Source: Rubrivivax sp. (GTDB lineage Bacteria > Pseudomonadota > Gammaproteobacteria > Burkholderiales > Burkholderiaceae_C). Taken from it: 64,000 nucleotides of DNA. Shown here in pieces: positions 8,850 through 18,876 of the stretch. Position numbers and translations under genes: made by a program. Position 1 is the stretch's first letter, and every line of letters begins with the position of its first letter. The notes beneath the pieces were generated by a model that was not told the DNA's origin, did not search any database, and saw only the letters and a program-made list of their open reading frames with translations. The stretch covers positions 30,669 through 94,668 of the forward strand of contig JAIXWM010000184.1 in NCBI GenBank assembly GCA_027491255.1, written 5' to 3'.

Positions 8850-9965
8850 CTACGCGCGTCGTGGCAGGAGCCGGCGACGTGCGGCGTGGAGCCAGCCCGG
8901 TGAGCGGAAGCGCACGATGCGCCAGTACAGGGCGAGGTAGAACACGATGAAACCGGCCAGCGCCGCCATGATGAGGGGCGTGTCGTTCCAGAACAGCATG
9001 GCCGGGATGACGCCGAGCATGCACAGGAACCACAGGTAGGGCGAGGTCATCGAATTGCGCCGGGTCATTGCGCGCGTGCTGCGGTCACGGATGGCCCAGC
9101 GCAGCACACGGCGGTAGATCAGCGAGTGCAGGTGAATGCCGTCAGGCTGTCCCGGTGAGGACCCACGGCGGCGGCGGCGATAGATGGAGAAAAGGGTTTC
9201 GAAGACCGGGTAGATGCAGATCAGCAGCGGGCACAGCGGCGACACCTCGCCGGGGTTGCGCACCAGCAGCAGCAGCGCCAGTTCCGCGAACCAGAAGCCC
9301 AGGAAGTACGCGCCACCGTCGCCCAGGAAGATGAGTCCGGCCGGAAAATTCCAGACGAAGAAGCCGAGCGTGGCGCCGACACCGGCCAGTGCCATCGTCA
9401 TGATCAAGGGGTCGCCGACCTGATAGGCCACATAGGCCAAGGCGGCGAGCATGATCACGGCGCACATGGACGCCAGGCCGTTGAAGCCGTCGATGATGTT
9501 GACGGCGTTGGCGATGCCGGCCACCGCGAAGACCGACAGCGCCACTGCGAAAACGCTGAAGCTCACGACCCAGTCCAGCACGGGAATGCCGGTCTCGACG
9601 ATCACGGCACCCAGCAGCCAGCAAGCCAGCAGCGCCGACGCCATCGTCGCCAACAGGCGCGGCAGCGGGCCGATCCTCTTGAGCAGGTCTTCGGCCAGCC
9701 CGAAGGCAAAAGCGGGCGTGGCGCAGACCATCAGCCACCAGGCGGCACGCAAGTCCTGCTGGTTGGTGAGGGTGAGCACGCCCAGCGCAGCCGCCACGCC
9801 CCAGGTGATGGCAAGGCCACCAGTGCGCGGCACCGGAACGGCATGGAATTTCTGCGGCCCGTCGAGTTCCTTGTCCATGGCCTGGCCGTCTCGCACGTGC
9901 GCGGCCCGGATCAGCAGGAGACTGGCCACCAGCGCGGCGACGAAGGCAATCAGGACCGTGGTCAA
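8850..9965 (-). CDS. WecA/MraY-like undecaprenyl-phosphate sugar-1-phosphate transferase
   Basis: A 371-residue polytopic membrane protein of glycosyltransferase family 4 in the phospho-GlcNAc/MurNAc-pentapeptide transferase sense. The diagnostic cytoplasmic motifs are present: DKELDGPQKFHAVPVPRTGG near residue 30, NAVNIIDGFNGLASM in the middle, and FLGDGGAYFLGFW, where the aspartates bind Mg2+. A late RRRRGSSPGQPDGIHLHSLIYRR segment matches the conserved histidine-rich loop. The enzyme would load a GlcNAc-type phosphosugar onto undecaprenyl phosphate at the inner membrane. The locus thus has two potential initiating transferases, this one and the PglC-like enzyme at 6055. It may start two different glycans, or one may serve another polymer. 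Confidence 0.9.
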   Translation of the reverse strand: MTTVLIAFVAALVASLLLIRAAHVRDGQAMDKELDGPQKFHAVPVPRTGGLAITWGVAAALGVLTLTNQQDLRAAWWLMVCATPAFAFGLAEDLLKRIGPLPRLLATMASALLACWLLGAVIVETGIPVLDWVVSFSVFAVALSVFAVAGIANAVNIIDGFNGLASMCAVIMLAALAYVAYQVGDPLIMTMALAGVGATLGFFVWNFPAGLIFLGDGGAYFLGFWFAELALLLLVRNPGEVSPLCPLLICIYPVFETLFSIYRRRRRGSSPGQPDGIHLHSLIYRRVLRWAIRDRSTRAMTRRNSMTSPYLWFLCMLGVIPAMLFWNDTPLIMAALAGFIVFYLALYWRIVRFRSPGWLHAARRRLLPRRA

Positions 9966-10195
9966 GATGGGATCGGCTGTCGATTGCCGTCAAATGAATG
10001 TAAGGGTATTTTTGATTCTAGGGGTTCCGCAGGATGATGGTCCGCCGGGCTTGCGGGATTGCGCAAGCGGCAGGCAGCGACCGGCAAGCGCCAGCCCGAG
10101 CCCGCCGTTGGGTCACCACCGAGCGGGGTGACGAGCGCAACGCCGCCCGGGTGGACGGGCTCGCGGCGTGGACCGTCGACGGGGCCTGAGGTGCC

Positions 10196-10813
10196 TCAGG
10201 AACCGACCTCGGCTGTCGCGTCGAGTTCGCCCGGCTCGACGGCGCGCAGCGCGGCCACCGGCACCGGGAGGCGCGCCTGTTTCTGGAGCAGTTCGATCAG
10301 AACCAGCGCCCGCGCCTGACCATCGGACATGTCGAAGACAGCGCGCACCCCGGCAAATGGCCCGGTCAGGATCTTGACCGTCTGCCCCGGGGTGAACTGC
10401 GGCACCACGGCGGATTCCCGGCGCCGCGCTTCCTCCTCGCGCAGGGTCTCCAGCACGCCCGGGGGAATCCGTGCCGCGACACCGCCGAACCGCACGATGG
10501 TCGACACGCCGAGGGTGCTGCGCACGGGCGCCCAGTTGATGCCGGGCGGCAGATGGATGAACAGGTAGCGCGGGAACAACGCCTCGTCGACGATGACGAG
10601 CTTGCGCTGGCGCACCTTCTCGACCCTCAACCGCGGCAGCCAGCACTCATAGCCCTGGTTGAACAGGTTGTCGAGAGCCCGCTGCTCCTGGCGGGGTTTG
10701 GTGTGAACAAGGTACCAGCTCACATCGAGATGCCCGGCATACCCGGGAGTTGGTTCATCGGTCGCAGCGCCCGACCTTGCAGCCGCGAAGTCCTGCCGGC
10801 ACCGCGGCTGCAC
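10196..10813 (-). CDS. NusG/RfaH-like transcription elongation (antitermination) factor
   Basis: A 205-residue NusG-family protein. The NGN domain begins at SWYLVHTKPRQEQRALDNL and contains ECWLPRLRV and EALFPRYLFIHLPPG. The KOW domain near the C-terminus has TPGQTVKILTGPFAGVRAVF. Family members bind RNA polymerase and prevent pausing or Rho termination over long operons; RfaH does this for surface polysaccharide operons. A GTG at 10723, just before SWYLV, gives a 175-residue protein closer to RfaH size and is a serious alternative to the ATG used here, since the first 30 residues are not conserved-looking. The position within an exopolysaccharide locus argues for a specialised paralog, not the housekeeping nusG, which normally sits beside secE and rplK. 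Confidence 0.88.
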   Translation of the reverse strand: MQPRCRQDFAAARSGAATDEPTPGYAGHLDVSWYLVHTKPRQEQRALDNLFNQGYECWLPRLRVEKVRQRKLVIVDEALFPRYLFIHLPPGINWAPVRSTLGVSTIVRFGGVAARIPPGVLETLREEEARRRESAVVPQFTPGQTVKILTGPFAGVRAVFDMSDGQARALVLIELLQKQARLPVPVAALRAVEPGELDATAEVGS

Positions 10814-10897
10814 ATGAACGAAGATGCTACCTCAGCACTGGCTCCGCCCGGCCGTCGGCAGGGCGCTCGACGCCCTGCGTGAGCAGGGCGGGGGCCC

Positions 10898-12982
10898 TCA
10901 GGAGCCTGCCGTGCGCAGCGTCAGGTAGGCCTCGCGCAGGCGCGGCAGATGATTGCGCAGGTGGGCCGGGCCCAGCCGCCCGGCATCCAGGCTGCGCAGT
11001 TCGATGTCCCAGGCCGGGGCGTACTCGCGCACCGCGTCAGGTTCCACCCAGTTGCCCGCCGATTGCTTGTCCGTGATGCGCGTGCGCAGACCCTGCCGCC
11101 ATTGGGAGGCCCCGAGGATCTGGACGGGGCCGGTGCGCGGCGCGGCGCGCGGCGTCAGCGGTACCGACAACTCCAGGCCGGCGAACTGGCGCATGCCGCC
11201 CTTGCGGTACACCAGGTGCGCGCCCAGGTCCCCCCACCAGCGGCTGATCGTGACCAGAGGCCCGTGGCTGCGGTCGGAGTACCGTTGGGCTCCGAACTCG
11301 ACCCAGACATTGCTCAACCAGCCGTCGCCGTCAGGCACCCAGCGGTAGCTGATCCACTGCTGGAAATCCGCCCCCTTGGGCATTCCCGGCTGGGTGACCA
11401 GTTCGCGCCCGCGCAGGCGCAGCACGTCATCGCGGCCAGGCACGAACAGCAGGGCCTCGCCTTCGACTCCCGGGGCGTCGTACTCGAAGACACCTGCCGC
11501 ACCGCCGAGCATGACGTGCCGGCCGAGCCACAGGGACTGGTGCAGCGCCAGCGCGCGCAAGCCTTCGGGCTGGCGCAGCGAAGCGAAGGCGCCGCTCGTG
11601 GTGGCCTGATCGGACACGGCGAGCCGCGTCATCGCGTTGGCCAGCAGTTGCGCGCCGGTCCACAGCGGCACCGTGATCGAGGTGCGCGCCGCGAGCGAGT
11701 AGTCGAAGGCGCCGTACTCCGTGCCCACGGCGTAGCGCAGATCCGGCCAGAGGCGCACCTGCAAGGCGGTGGCCGGGCCGGGTTGGTCGGAGATCCAATC
11801 CACACGCCGGTCGTCGGTCCGGCCCCCGCGTTGGACTTGCAGCGCTGCGCGTGCCGGCCCGGCGCGGCCGTCGCGCATGAAGTCGCGCCAGGCCGCCGCG
11901 GCCACATCGACGCTGAGGACCGCCTGGCCGGTCTTGAGCGCGGTGACGACGATGCGTTGAACCTCGGCCGGCGCCGTCGCGGCCGCGTGACCGAGGACGA
12001 CGCCGAGGGCGTCGAGTTCTTGCCGGCCGTAACGGTGGTTCTGGTATTCGATGACCCAGGTCCCGTTGTCGGCCTGGCCCACGCGCATCTTCTCCAGGCC
12101 CAGGCCGACCAGTGTGTCCTTCAGGCGGCCCAGGCGTGCTGGCCCGCTGTCGCTGGCAGCCTGCGGCACGTCGGACGCCGCGGAAGCTGCCGCCACCACC
12201 GGCTCCGCGGCGGGCTTGTCTTCGTCGAAAGGCACCGAGACGAAGAAGCCGACGGCGGTGGCTGCGGCCATGGGGCCGCGCGGCGCCGTGCGGTGAGCCG
12301 ACGCGGTGAACTGGGCGCCGCCGAGCGCTGCCAACGGGGGCGAGGCCCACCGAGCCCCCGCCAGGGGCTGCCGCCCGTCGTGCTCGGCCGACAGCGTCAG
12401 GGTGCCGAGCCTCTGACTGTGCGTCAGGCGGTAGTCGATGCCGCCAAAGATGCCATCGAGCGCGCGCCGCGTACCGGGCGTCTGCCGCGCCTGGCTGCTG
12501 CCCGCGCCCAGGGTGAGGCTCCAGGGTCCCCAGGGCTGGGTGGCGACGGCGTAGGCGGCGCGGAAGTTGACGGCCCCGCCGCGAAAGTCGTTCACGCCGA
12601 CGGCCACCCGTGGCGCGTCATCACCCCGGCCGATCGCTGTCGAGAGCTTGACGTTGGCCGAGAGGTCGCTGATGCCGCCCAGGGCCAGGCCTGTGGCGTC
12701 GCGCGTGCTGTACTCGGCGAGCCGGCCCACGATGTCCAGGCCCGGGGCCAGGCCCACGCCGAGCAGATAGGACACGCTGCGCTGGGACTGCCGGACCACC
12801 TGCGGCTCGCGCGGATTGCCCAGGCCCAGGGCCAGCGTGCCGCTGCCCAGCGGTCGGGCGTCCGGGATGGACAGCCCGCCGACCACACCGGTGGCATTCA
12901 GCCCCTGGGCGAGTGAGCAGGTGGCCCAGAGCCATCCTGTGGCCGCCAAGGCGAGTGGACGTCTTGAGCTGGGGTGTGTCAT
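10898..12982 (-). CDS. YjbH-like outer membrane beta-barrel protein of exopolysaccharide locus
   Basis: A 694-residue exported protein resembling the YjbH family, beta-barrel outer membrane proteins in exopolysaccharide export operons. The N-terminus shows a signal peptide ending around CSLAQG, then GVVGGLSIPDARPLGSGTLALG and alternating hydrophobic strands (SVSYLLGVGLAPGLDIVGRLAEY, LGGISDLSANVKLS). The ORF track begins at a TTG (13006); the ATG at 12982 gives a cleaner signal peptide and is used here. A proline/alanine-rich stretch at about residues 245-270 separates the N-terminal barrel from the C-terminal half. It is the first gene of the - strand polysaccharide run, 84 bases before the NusG-like gene. 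It probably assists polymer passage at the outer membrane. Confidence 0.78.
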   Translation of the reverse strand: MTHPSSRRPLALAATGWLWATCSLAQGLNATGVVGGLSIPDARPLGSGTLALGLGNPREPQVVRQSQRSVSYLLGVGLAPGLDIVGRLAEYSTRDATGLALGGISDLSANVKLSTAIGRGDDAPRVAVGVNDFRGGAVNFRAAYAVATQPWGPWSLTLGAGSSQARQTPGTRRALDGIFGGIDYRLTHSQRLGTLTLSAEHDGRQPLAGARWASPPLAALGGAQFTASAHRTAPRGPMAAATAVGFFVSVPFDEDKPAAEPVVAAASAASDVPQAASDSGPARLGRLKDTLVGLGLEKMRVGQADNGTWVIEYQNHRYGRQELDALGVVLGHAAATAPAEVQRIVVTALKTGQAVLSVDVAAAAWRDFMRDGRAGPARAALQVQRGGRTDDRRVDWISDQPGPATALQVRLWPDLRYAVGTEYGAFDYSLAARTSITVPLWTGAQLLANAMTRLAVSDQATTSGAFASLRQPEGLRALALHQSLWLGRHVMLGGAAGVFEYDAPGVEGEALLFVPGRDDVLRLRGRELVTQPGMPKGADFQQWISYRWVPDGDGWLSNVWVEFGAQRYSDRSHGPLVTISRWWGDLGAHLVYRKGGMRQFAGLELSVPLTPRAAPRTGPVQILGASQWRQGLRTRITDKQSAGNWVEPDAVREYAPAWDIELRSLDAGRLGPAHLRNHLPRLREAYLTLRTAGS

Positions 12983-13145
12983 GGCGACAGGCCGTGGGCA
13001 CGGCAAGGAAGGTGACCGGAAAGTCTAGCTGTCGCCGTGACCCGGGCCGCGTTGCCGGCGGGTGCAGCGTCGTCTCGAGACAACGAAGTCGCGCCAGTCG
13101 CGCCCGGCCGACTCGATGCTTGTCGTCGCGGCGCCGGCACTCAGG

Positions 13146-13151
13146 GATAAT
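13146..13151 (+). promoter_or_regulatory. Possible -10 box of the helicase gene
   Basis: GATAAT sits 7 bases before the GTG at 13158. If it is a real -10 element, transcription would begin at or near that GTG, making the message leaderless and ruling out the upstream ATG at 13116. The -35 region is poor (TTGTCG with a 20-base spacer). Confidence 0.35.
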
Positions 13152-13157
13152 CCCGAG

Positions 13158-14594
<1,437 letters not shown>

Positions 14595-14652
14595 GCGGCT
14601 GGGAGTCTGTCCCGGCCCCCCGCCTGGCGCACGGTGCGGGCACGCCGGAAGC

Positions 14653-14671
14653 ATCCTCACTCGCTGAGGAT
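14653..14671 (+). terminator. Weak hairpin between convergent genes
   Basis: ATCCTCA pairs with TGAGGAT over a five-base loop, 58 bases after the helicase stop and just before the stop of the convergent receiver gene. There is no T run, so this is a tentative terminator. Confidence 0.3.
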
Positions 14672-14682
14672 TGCTGGCGGCC

Positions 14683-15516
14683 TCAGCGGCGGATGCGCCG
14701 CTCCACGGTGGCGAGCAAGGCTTCCGGCGACACCGGCTTGCGCAGTGTGACCAGGTTCGGGTGATTGCGGGCCGCATGTGCGGCCGCTTCGTCCCCGGAG
14801 ATCAGCACGGCCGGTACCTCCACTTGCGGGAAGGCCGCGCGCAGGCGCTCCAGCGCATGGAGCCCGGTGCCCGAGGCACCCAGGTGGAAATCGACGAGCG
14901 CGAGCCCTGGTCGTACGCGTGTGCCCCCGGCATCGAGCCAGCGTTCGAGCTCGTCGATGCTGCTGAGCTCCATCACCCTTGCTCCCCAGGCTTCGAGCAG
15001 CACGGCCGTGCTGAGGCGGGACCCCGGGTCGTCGTCGATGACCACGATCAGCGGCGTCGCATCGGCATCCTGCGCCTGCCCATGCCCCTCGCCTGAAGCG
15101 CTGTCGGCATCCGCCTCGCGCTCGGCGGGCGCGCTCGGAAGCGATGCCCATGGGGGCACAGCGTCGGGCGGACCGGCCCGGGCTGCTTCCCAGCCCGGTG
15201 CCGGGGACACCTTGGCGCCTGCCGACGATGTGTTCGCGGCCTCGTGCCTGGCTTCCTCGGCGGCCCAGGCGTCGATCAGGGCTTCCAGCGCCGCCACCGC
15301 ATCTGCAATGCCCTGCGCCAGCGGCTGCTCTGCCGGGCCGAGCGGCCGTGCGCGCAGCGCGGCGCAGAACAGTCCCAGCGCGTTCAGCGGCTGGCGCAGG
15401 TCGTGGTGGCGGCTTCGCCAGTCAGCGCGTGCCGGGCTCAGCGCACCGGGTGTGGTGGCATCGGCGACGAGTGGTGTGTCGGGCGCTGCGCCGACGGGCC
15501 TGTGCGCCTCAGCCAC
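14683..15516 (-). CDS. Receiver-domain protein with a kinase-like DHp segment but no ATPase domain
   Basis: A 277-residue protein in three parts. Residues 30-85 resemble the dimerisation/phosphotransfer helix of hybrid kinases (HHDLRQPLNALGLFCAALR, His38 in the phospho-acceptor position). Residues 90-152 are a low-complexity linker. Residues 155-277 form a complete receiver: acidic IDDD, phospho-acceptor Asp209 in LALVDFHLG, Ser in LISGDE, and Lys260 in LRKPV. The HATPase domain that normally lies between DHp and receiver in this family is absent. No N-, G- or F-box is visible in this frame, and the gap is too short for one. The GTG start overlaps the stop of the upstream LuxR-type regulator by 8 bases. 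It may be a phosphorelay intermediate or a decayed hybrid kinase. Confidence 0.75.
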   Translation of the reverse strand: MAEAHRPVGAAPDTPLVADATTPGALSPARADWRSRHHDLRQPLNALGLFCAALRARPLGPAEQPLAQGIADAVAALEALIDAWAAEEARHEAANTSSAGAKVSPAPGWEAARAGPPDAVPPWASLPSAPAEREADADSASGEGHGQAQDADATPLIVVIDDDPGSRLSTAVLLEAWGARVMELSSIDELERWLDAGGTRVRPGLALVDFHLGASGTGLHALERLRAAFPQVEVPAVLISGDEAAAHAARNHPNLVTLRKPVSPEALLATVERRIRR

Positions 15517-16213
15517 GCCGCCCTCGGCGCCATGAAAAGCCGGCGAGGTGCTCGTTCTGCATCTGCGTGACGGCCACGATGGCCTGGGTGCGTGTGGACA
15601 CGTTCAGCGCCCGCAGCACCGAGGCCACATGCACCTTCACCGTTTCCGTCGACAGGCCGAGTTCGCGCGCAATGAGCTTGTTGGGCAGCCCGCGGACCAT
15701 GCCGGCCAGCACGTCGGTCTGCCGGGACGTCAACCCCAGGCGCTCGATCAGGCTGGGCGCGATGCGCTGGCCACCGGTGGGCGTGGCCCCGTTGCCCGCG
15801 GCACCACCGGCCTCGCCCGACCCGAACAGATGGGTCGGGATGTGCATGCCGCCCGACATCACGGTGCGCAAGGCCTCCACCAGCGCTTCGTTGCTGCTGC
15901 GCTTGGTGACGTAGCCCATCGCTCCCAGATCGAGCGACTGCAGCACGTCGCTCTTGCTCTCCGAGGCCGACAGCACGACGACCGGCACGCCGGGATGGTC
16001 TTGCCGCATCTGTGCAAGCAGGTCGAAACCGTGCGCGTCGCCCAGTGTGAGGTCGAGCAGCACGAGTTCGACGTCCGGGTGCTCGCGCAGCCGCTCGCGC
16101 GCCTGCGCAGCGCTCTGCGCGCAGGTGACCCGGTCGTCGTTGCCGAAACTGGCGATCACGGCCTGCAGCGCGGCCAGGATCAGCGGATGGTCGTCGACGA
16201 GCAGCAGGTTCAT
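15509..16213 (-). CDS. LuxR/NarL-family two-component response regulator
   Basis: A 234-residue response regulator. The N-terminal receiver has the acidic pair VDDHPL, phospho-acceptor Asp54 in LVLLDLTLGD, the switch Ser in VVLSASE and Lys in GYVTKRS. After a glycine-rich linker, a LuxR-type helix-turn-helix (LGLTSRQTDVLAGMVRGLPNKLIARELGLSTETVKVHVASVLRAL) occupies about residues 160-208. An AGGGA Shine-Dalgarno-like sequence precedes the ATG. The DHp/receiver protein follows with an 8-base overlap, so the two are made together. No complete sensor kinase is next to them, so the signal is unknown. Target genes cannot be read from the sequence. Confidence 0.92.
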   Translation of the reverse strand: MNLLLVDDHPLILAALQAVIASFGNDDRVTCAQSAAQARERLREHPDVELVLLDLTLGDAHGFDLLAQMRQDHPGVPVVVLSASESKSDVLQSLDLGAMGYVTKRSSNEALVEALRTVMSGGMHIPTHLFGSGEAGGAAGNGATPTGGQRIAPSLIERLGLTSRQTDVLAGMVRGLPNKLIARELGLSTETVKVHVASVLRALNVSTRTQAIVAVTQMQNEHLAGFSWRRGRRG

Positions 16214-16307
16214 GCGAAGAATTCCCTGTGAGTTACGTTTCTATTCTGGGCCATCGGCGATACATCAGCGATAAATTTCCAAAGGCCACACACGGGAATT
16301 CAGGGCG

Positions 16308-16334
16308 AAAAAAAGCCGCGTCAGCGACGCGGCT
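16308..16334 (-). terminator. Rho-independent terminator of the lipoprotein gene
   Basis: On the - strand AGCCGCGTC, a three-base loop and GACGCGGCT form a perfect 9-bp stem followed by seven Ts. It starts 28 bases after the lipoprotein stop and separates that gene from the LuxR-type regulator. This is the cleanest intrinsic terminator in the window. Confidence 0.92.
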
Positions 16335-16362
16335 CTTGCGTGACGGGCTCGCCGCCGGCGGG

Positions 16363-17691
16363 TCAGAACGTGGCGCCGGTGGCTCCCGTGGTCCGGGTGA
16401 AGGTGAGTGTGACCGAGAGGCTGGCCGTCTGCCGTCCGTCCGACACCGTGATGGAGTAGGTGCCGGTGCCGGAGGCCGTCGGAACGCCGGTGATCGCACC
16501 GGTGAGCGGGTTGAAGGTCAGGCCCGGAGGAATGGCCTTGCTGCCGGTGATCGACAGGGTCAGCAGGTCGCTTTCCGCGTCGGCAACCGTGGGCGTGTAC
16601 GTGAACGCCACGCCGACGGTCCCGGACGCCGATGCGGCGCCGGTGATGGTCGGGGCGGTGTTGGTCGGCGGTGTCACCGTCACCGTGACACCCTGCAGCG
16701 CTTGTTGGGCGGCGCTGGCAGAAGTCTGTGTTTCGATGGCGGCGGAGACGTTCTGGGTGACGATCTGTGCCTCGGGTTTGATCGAGGCCGCGGTGTTTGC
16801 CAGGGACACACCGGGGGCCCCTGCGATCGCGTCCACGACCGTGGTCGTCGACGTGGCCACGGATTGCGCCACCTGGCTGATCGCGGCATTGTTGAGCGCC
16901 AGTGTCACGCCCCCGGCCTTGCTCGAGTCCGCCGCCATGGCCGTGACGGCGGATGTCGTGGCCGCCTGGGTGATCGAGGCGATCTCGGCTCCGGTGTCCA
17001 GCTGGGTCGCTGTCTTGCCCACCAGGTTCGTGGCCAGCGCCGCCAGGACTTCGGTCTGGACCGACTTCACCGCCTGCGTCGAGAGCAGGCGCGTGTTGTC
17101 GTTGCCGCCGGCGGCCGTGTTCAGAACTTCGACCACCATGCTGGCGGTGGTCGTCACCGCCTTGACCAGCGCCGCCGCCGCCGGGGTGATCCCCTCGTCG
17201 ATCTTGGCGTTGTAGGCCACGCCCAGCGACTGGATCGTGGTCTTCAGGGCGGCGCGGTTCGCCTCGGGCGTGAGTTGCACCAGCGTCGTCAGCGGCGTGA
17301 CAGCCTGGCTGGTGACCGTCTGGCCGGCCTTGCCGCCCTCGGCCCGCATCGTGATCGCGGGCTGGCTGGTGATGGTGTCGGTGCCGCCGAGACTGACGAT
17401 CTCGTAGTCATAGGTCGGCACCGCGGTGAGCTTCCAGTTGCCGGTCGAGTCGGTCGTGGTCGAGTAGGCCTTCTCGTCAGCATCGACGATGCCGTTGCCC
17501 CGGACCTGGCCCGCAGGTATCCTGTCTGCGAACACGATGGCGCCACTGACCGGCCCCTGCACCACCGCTCCTCCGGGCGCGGCCACGGTCACCGGGTCGT
17601 CTTCCTTCAAGCCGCATCCGACTACTAGGGCCGCCGCGGCAGCCACCGCGGCCAGTCGGGTCGCGGCATGGAGAGAACGCTTTTCCATCAT
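16363..17691 (-). CDS. Lipoprotein with C-terminal Ig-like (He_PIG) domain
   Basis: A 442-residue exported lipoprotein. The ORF track opens at 17856, but the ATG at 17691 is preceded by a strong GAGGAG at 5 bases and gives a proper lipoprotein signal (LAAVAAAAALVVGCG, lipidated Cys). An early segment (VSGAIVFADRIPAGQVRGNG...DSTGNWKLTAVP) looks like a carboxypeptidase-regulatory-like fold. The central 200 residues are alanine/threonine-rich helices. The last 90 residues match the putative Ig domain He_PIG (TNTAPTITGAASASGTVGVAFTYTP, then IPPGLTFNPLTGAITGVPTASGT). This is an envelope or surface protein of unknown role. It is a single-gene unit ending at a strong terminator. Confidence 0.85.
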   Translation of the reverse strand: MMEKRSLHAATRLAAVAAAAALVVGCGLKEDDPVTVAAPGGAVVQGPVSGAIVFADRIPAGQVRGNGIVDADEKAYSTTTDSTGNWKLTAVPTYDYEIVSLGGTDTITSQPAITMRAEGGKAGQTVTSQAVTPLTTLVQLTPEANRAALKTTIQSLGVAYNAKIDEGITPAAAALVKAVTTTASMVVEVLNTAAGGNDNTRLLSTQAVKSVQTEVLAALATNLVGKTATQLDTGAEIASITQAATTSAVTAMAADSSKAGGVTLALNNAAISQVAQSVATSTTTVVDAIAGAPGVSLANTAASIKPEAQIVTQNVSAAIETQTSASAAQQALQGVTVTVTPPTNTAPTITGAASASGTVGVAFTYTPTVADAESDLLTLSITGSKAIPPGLTFNPLTGAITGVPTASGTGTYSITVSDGRQTASLSVTLTFTRTTGATGATF

Positions 17692-18077
17692 CAGTACTCC
17701 TCGAGAAACGAAACGACGGCGCACACCCGCCATGAAACGACTGAAAACGCGACCGGCCGGGACTCCTGGGGCCCTTGCTTGAACCTCATGGCCCGCCGGC
17801 CTCAGGTTTCGCACGGAAGGCCGTTGTCCTGGTCGAATCGAGCGCGTGTTGACCATAGGCTGGGTTCGTCAGCAACCCTTACATTCATGATAAACCCATA
17901 TGGGCGGTGATGCCACTTCCGCCAGTTACCGATTGCGCTACCGTCGTCGCATTGACGCGGAAGTTTTGGTCTGCGGCTGAGGAACCCGGCAGGGTCGTGC
18001 TGCGCCTCGGCAATCGAAGCCGGCCGCAACCGGCCGGCATGAGCGAAGTGAAGAAAGACGCTCAGCCTCTGCGGCGC
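17692..18077. other. Intergenic gap between lipoprotein and permease genes
   Basis: About 385 bases without a supported gene; ORFs here lack family features or are N-terminal overextensions. It holds a Shine-Dalgarno sequence for the lipoprotein, an AT-rich patch near 17875-17905 with the palindrome CCCATATGGG, and a 7-bp GC hairpin (GCCGGCC/GGCCGGC, 18019-18038) that may end the permease transcript. The lipoprotein promoter is presumably in the AT-rich patch, but no hexamer pair stands out. Confidence 0.45.
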
Positions 18078-18836
18078 TCAGCCGGCGAGCCCGTCCCACA
18101 GCAGCTTGGTCCCGGTCAGGGCCATGCCGGTCCAGGCGAGCCGGTAGAACCAGGTCGGCGCGATGCGCCTCGTCAGGCGCACGCCGATCCAGACGCCGAC
18201 GGGCGCCAGCGGCAGCAACACGAGCGCGGTGGCCATGTTGGGCAGGTCGATCAAGCCCAACCAGGCGTACGGCACCCACTTCGAGGCATTGAGCGCGGCG
18301 AAGAACACCGCCATCGTGGCGCTGAAGACCAGCGGCGGCAGTTTCTGCGGAAGCAGGTAGGCGACCACGGGCGGGCTGCCGGCATGGGCGACGAAGCTGG
18401 TGAATCCGGAGGCCGTGGCGCATACCGCGCCGACGCTGTCGGGTGCGACGCGCCGACCTGTGGGGCGCCACAGCAGTTGCCAGGCGACGAAAGCCAGGGC
18501 CAGCGCGCCCGTCAGCGTCGCCACCCAGGCTGAGGGCAGCAGCCCGAACACGGCCCAGCCCAGCAGCGAGCCGGCCAAGCCCCACGGAAGCAGCAGCCTC
18601 AGCAGACGGCGGTCAGGGTGGTGGCGCAAGCGCCTCAGTGCGGCCACGTCCATGGTCAACAGCAGCGGCATCATGATCGCGGCGGCTTGCGGTACGGGCA
18701 CGGTCAGCGCCAACAGCGGCACGGCCAGGGCGCCGAAGCCGGTGGCGAAACCACTCTTGGACAGACCCATCAGCAGCACCGCGGGTATCGCAACCGCATA
18801 GAACAGCGGATCCCCGATGAGCCAGCCATTGGCCAT
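18078..18836 (-). CDS. TauE/SafE-family membrane permease
   Basis: A polytopic membrane protein of about 252 residues with the family's two homologous halves. The first contains LLMGLSKSGFATGFGALAVPLLAL and the second GFTSFVAHAGSPPVVAYLLPQKL, the paired signature of TauE/SafE (DUF81) sulfite/organosulfonate or anion exporters. The ORF track starts at 18878, where the ATG overlaps the divergent start of the DUF1841 gene. The ATG at 18836 (MANGWLIGDPLFYAV) removes that conflict and fits the usual family length. The transported anion is unknown. The gene stands alone on the - strand. Confidence 0.85.
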   Translation of the reverse strand: MANGWLIGDPLFYAVAIPAVLLMGLSKSGFATGFGALAVPLLALTVPVPQAAAIMMPLLLTMDVAALRRLRHHPDRRLLRLLLPWGLAGSLLGWAVFGLLPSAWVATLTGALALAFVAWQLLWRPTGRRVAPDSVGAVCATASGFTSFVAHAGSPPVVAYLLPQKLPPLVFSATMAVFFAALNASKWVPYAWLGLIDLPNMATALVLLPLAPVGVWIGVRLTRRIAPTWFYRLAWTGMALTGTKLLWDGLAG

Positions 18837-18876
18837 GATGAGCCCGGTCTCAGTGGTCGCGACGGACAATGTGGAC

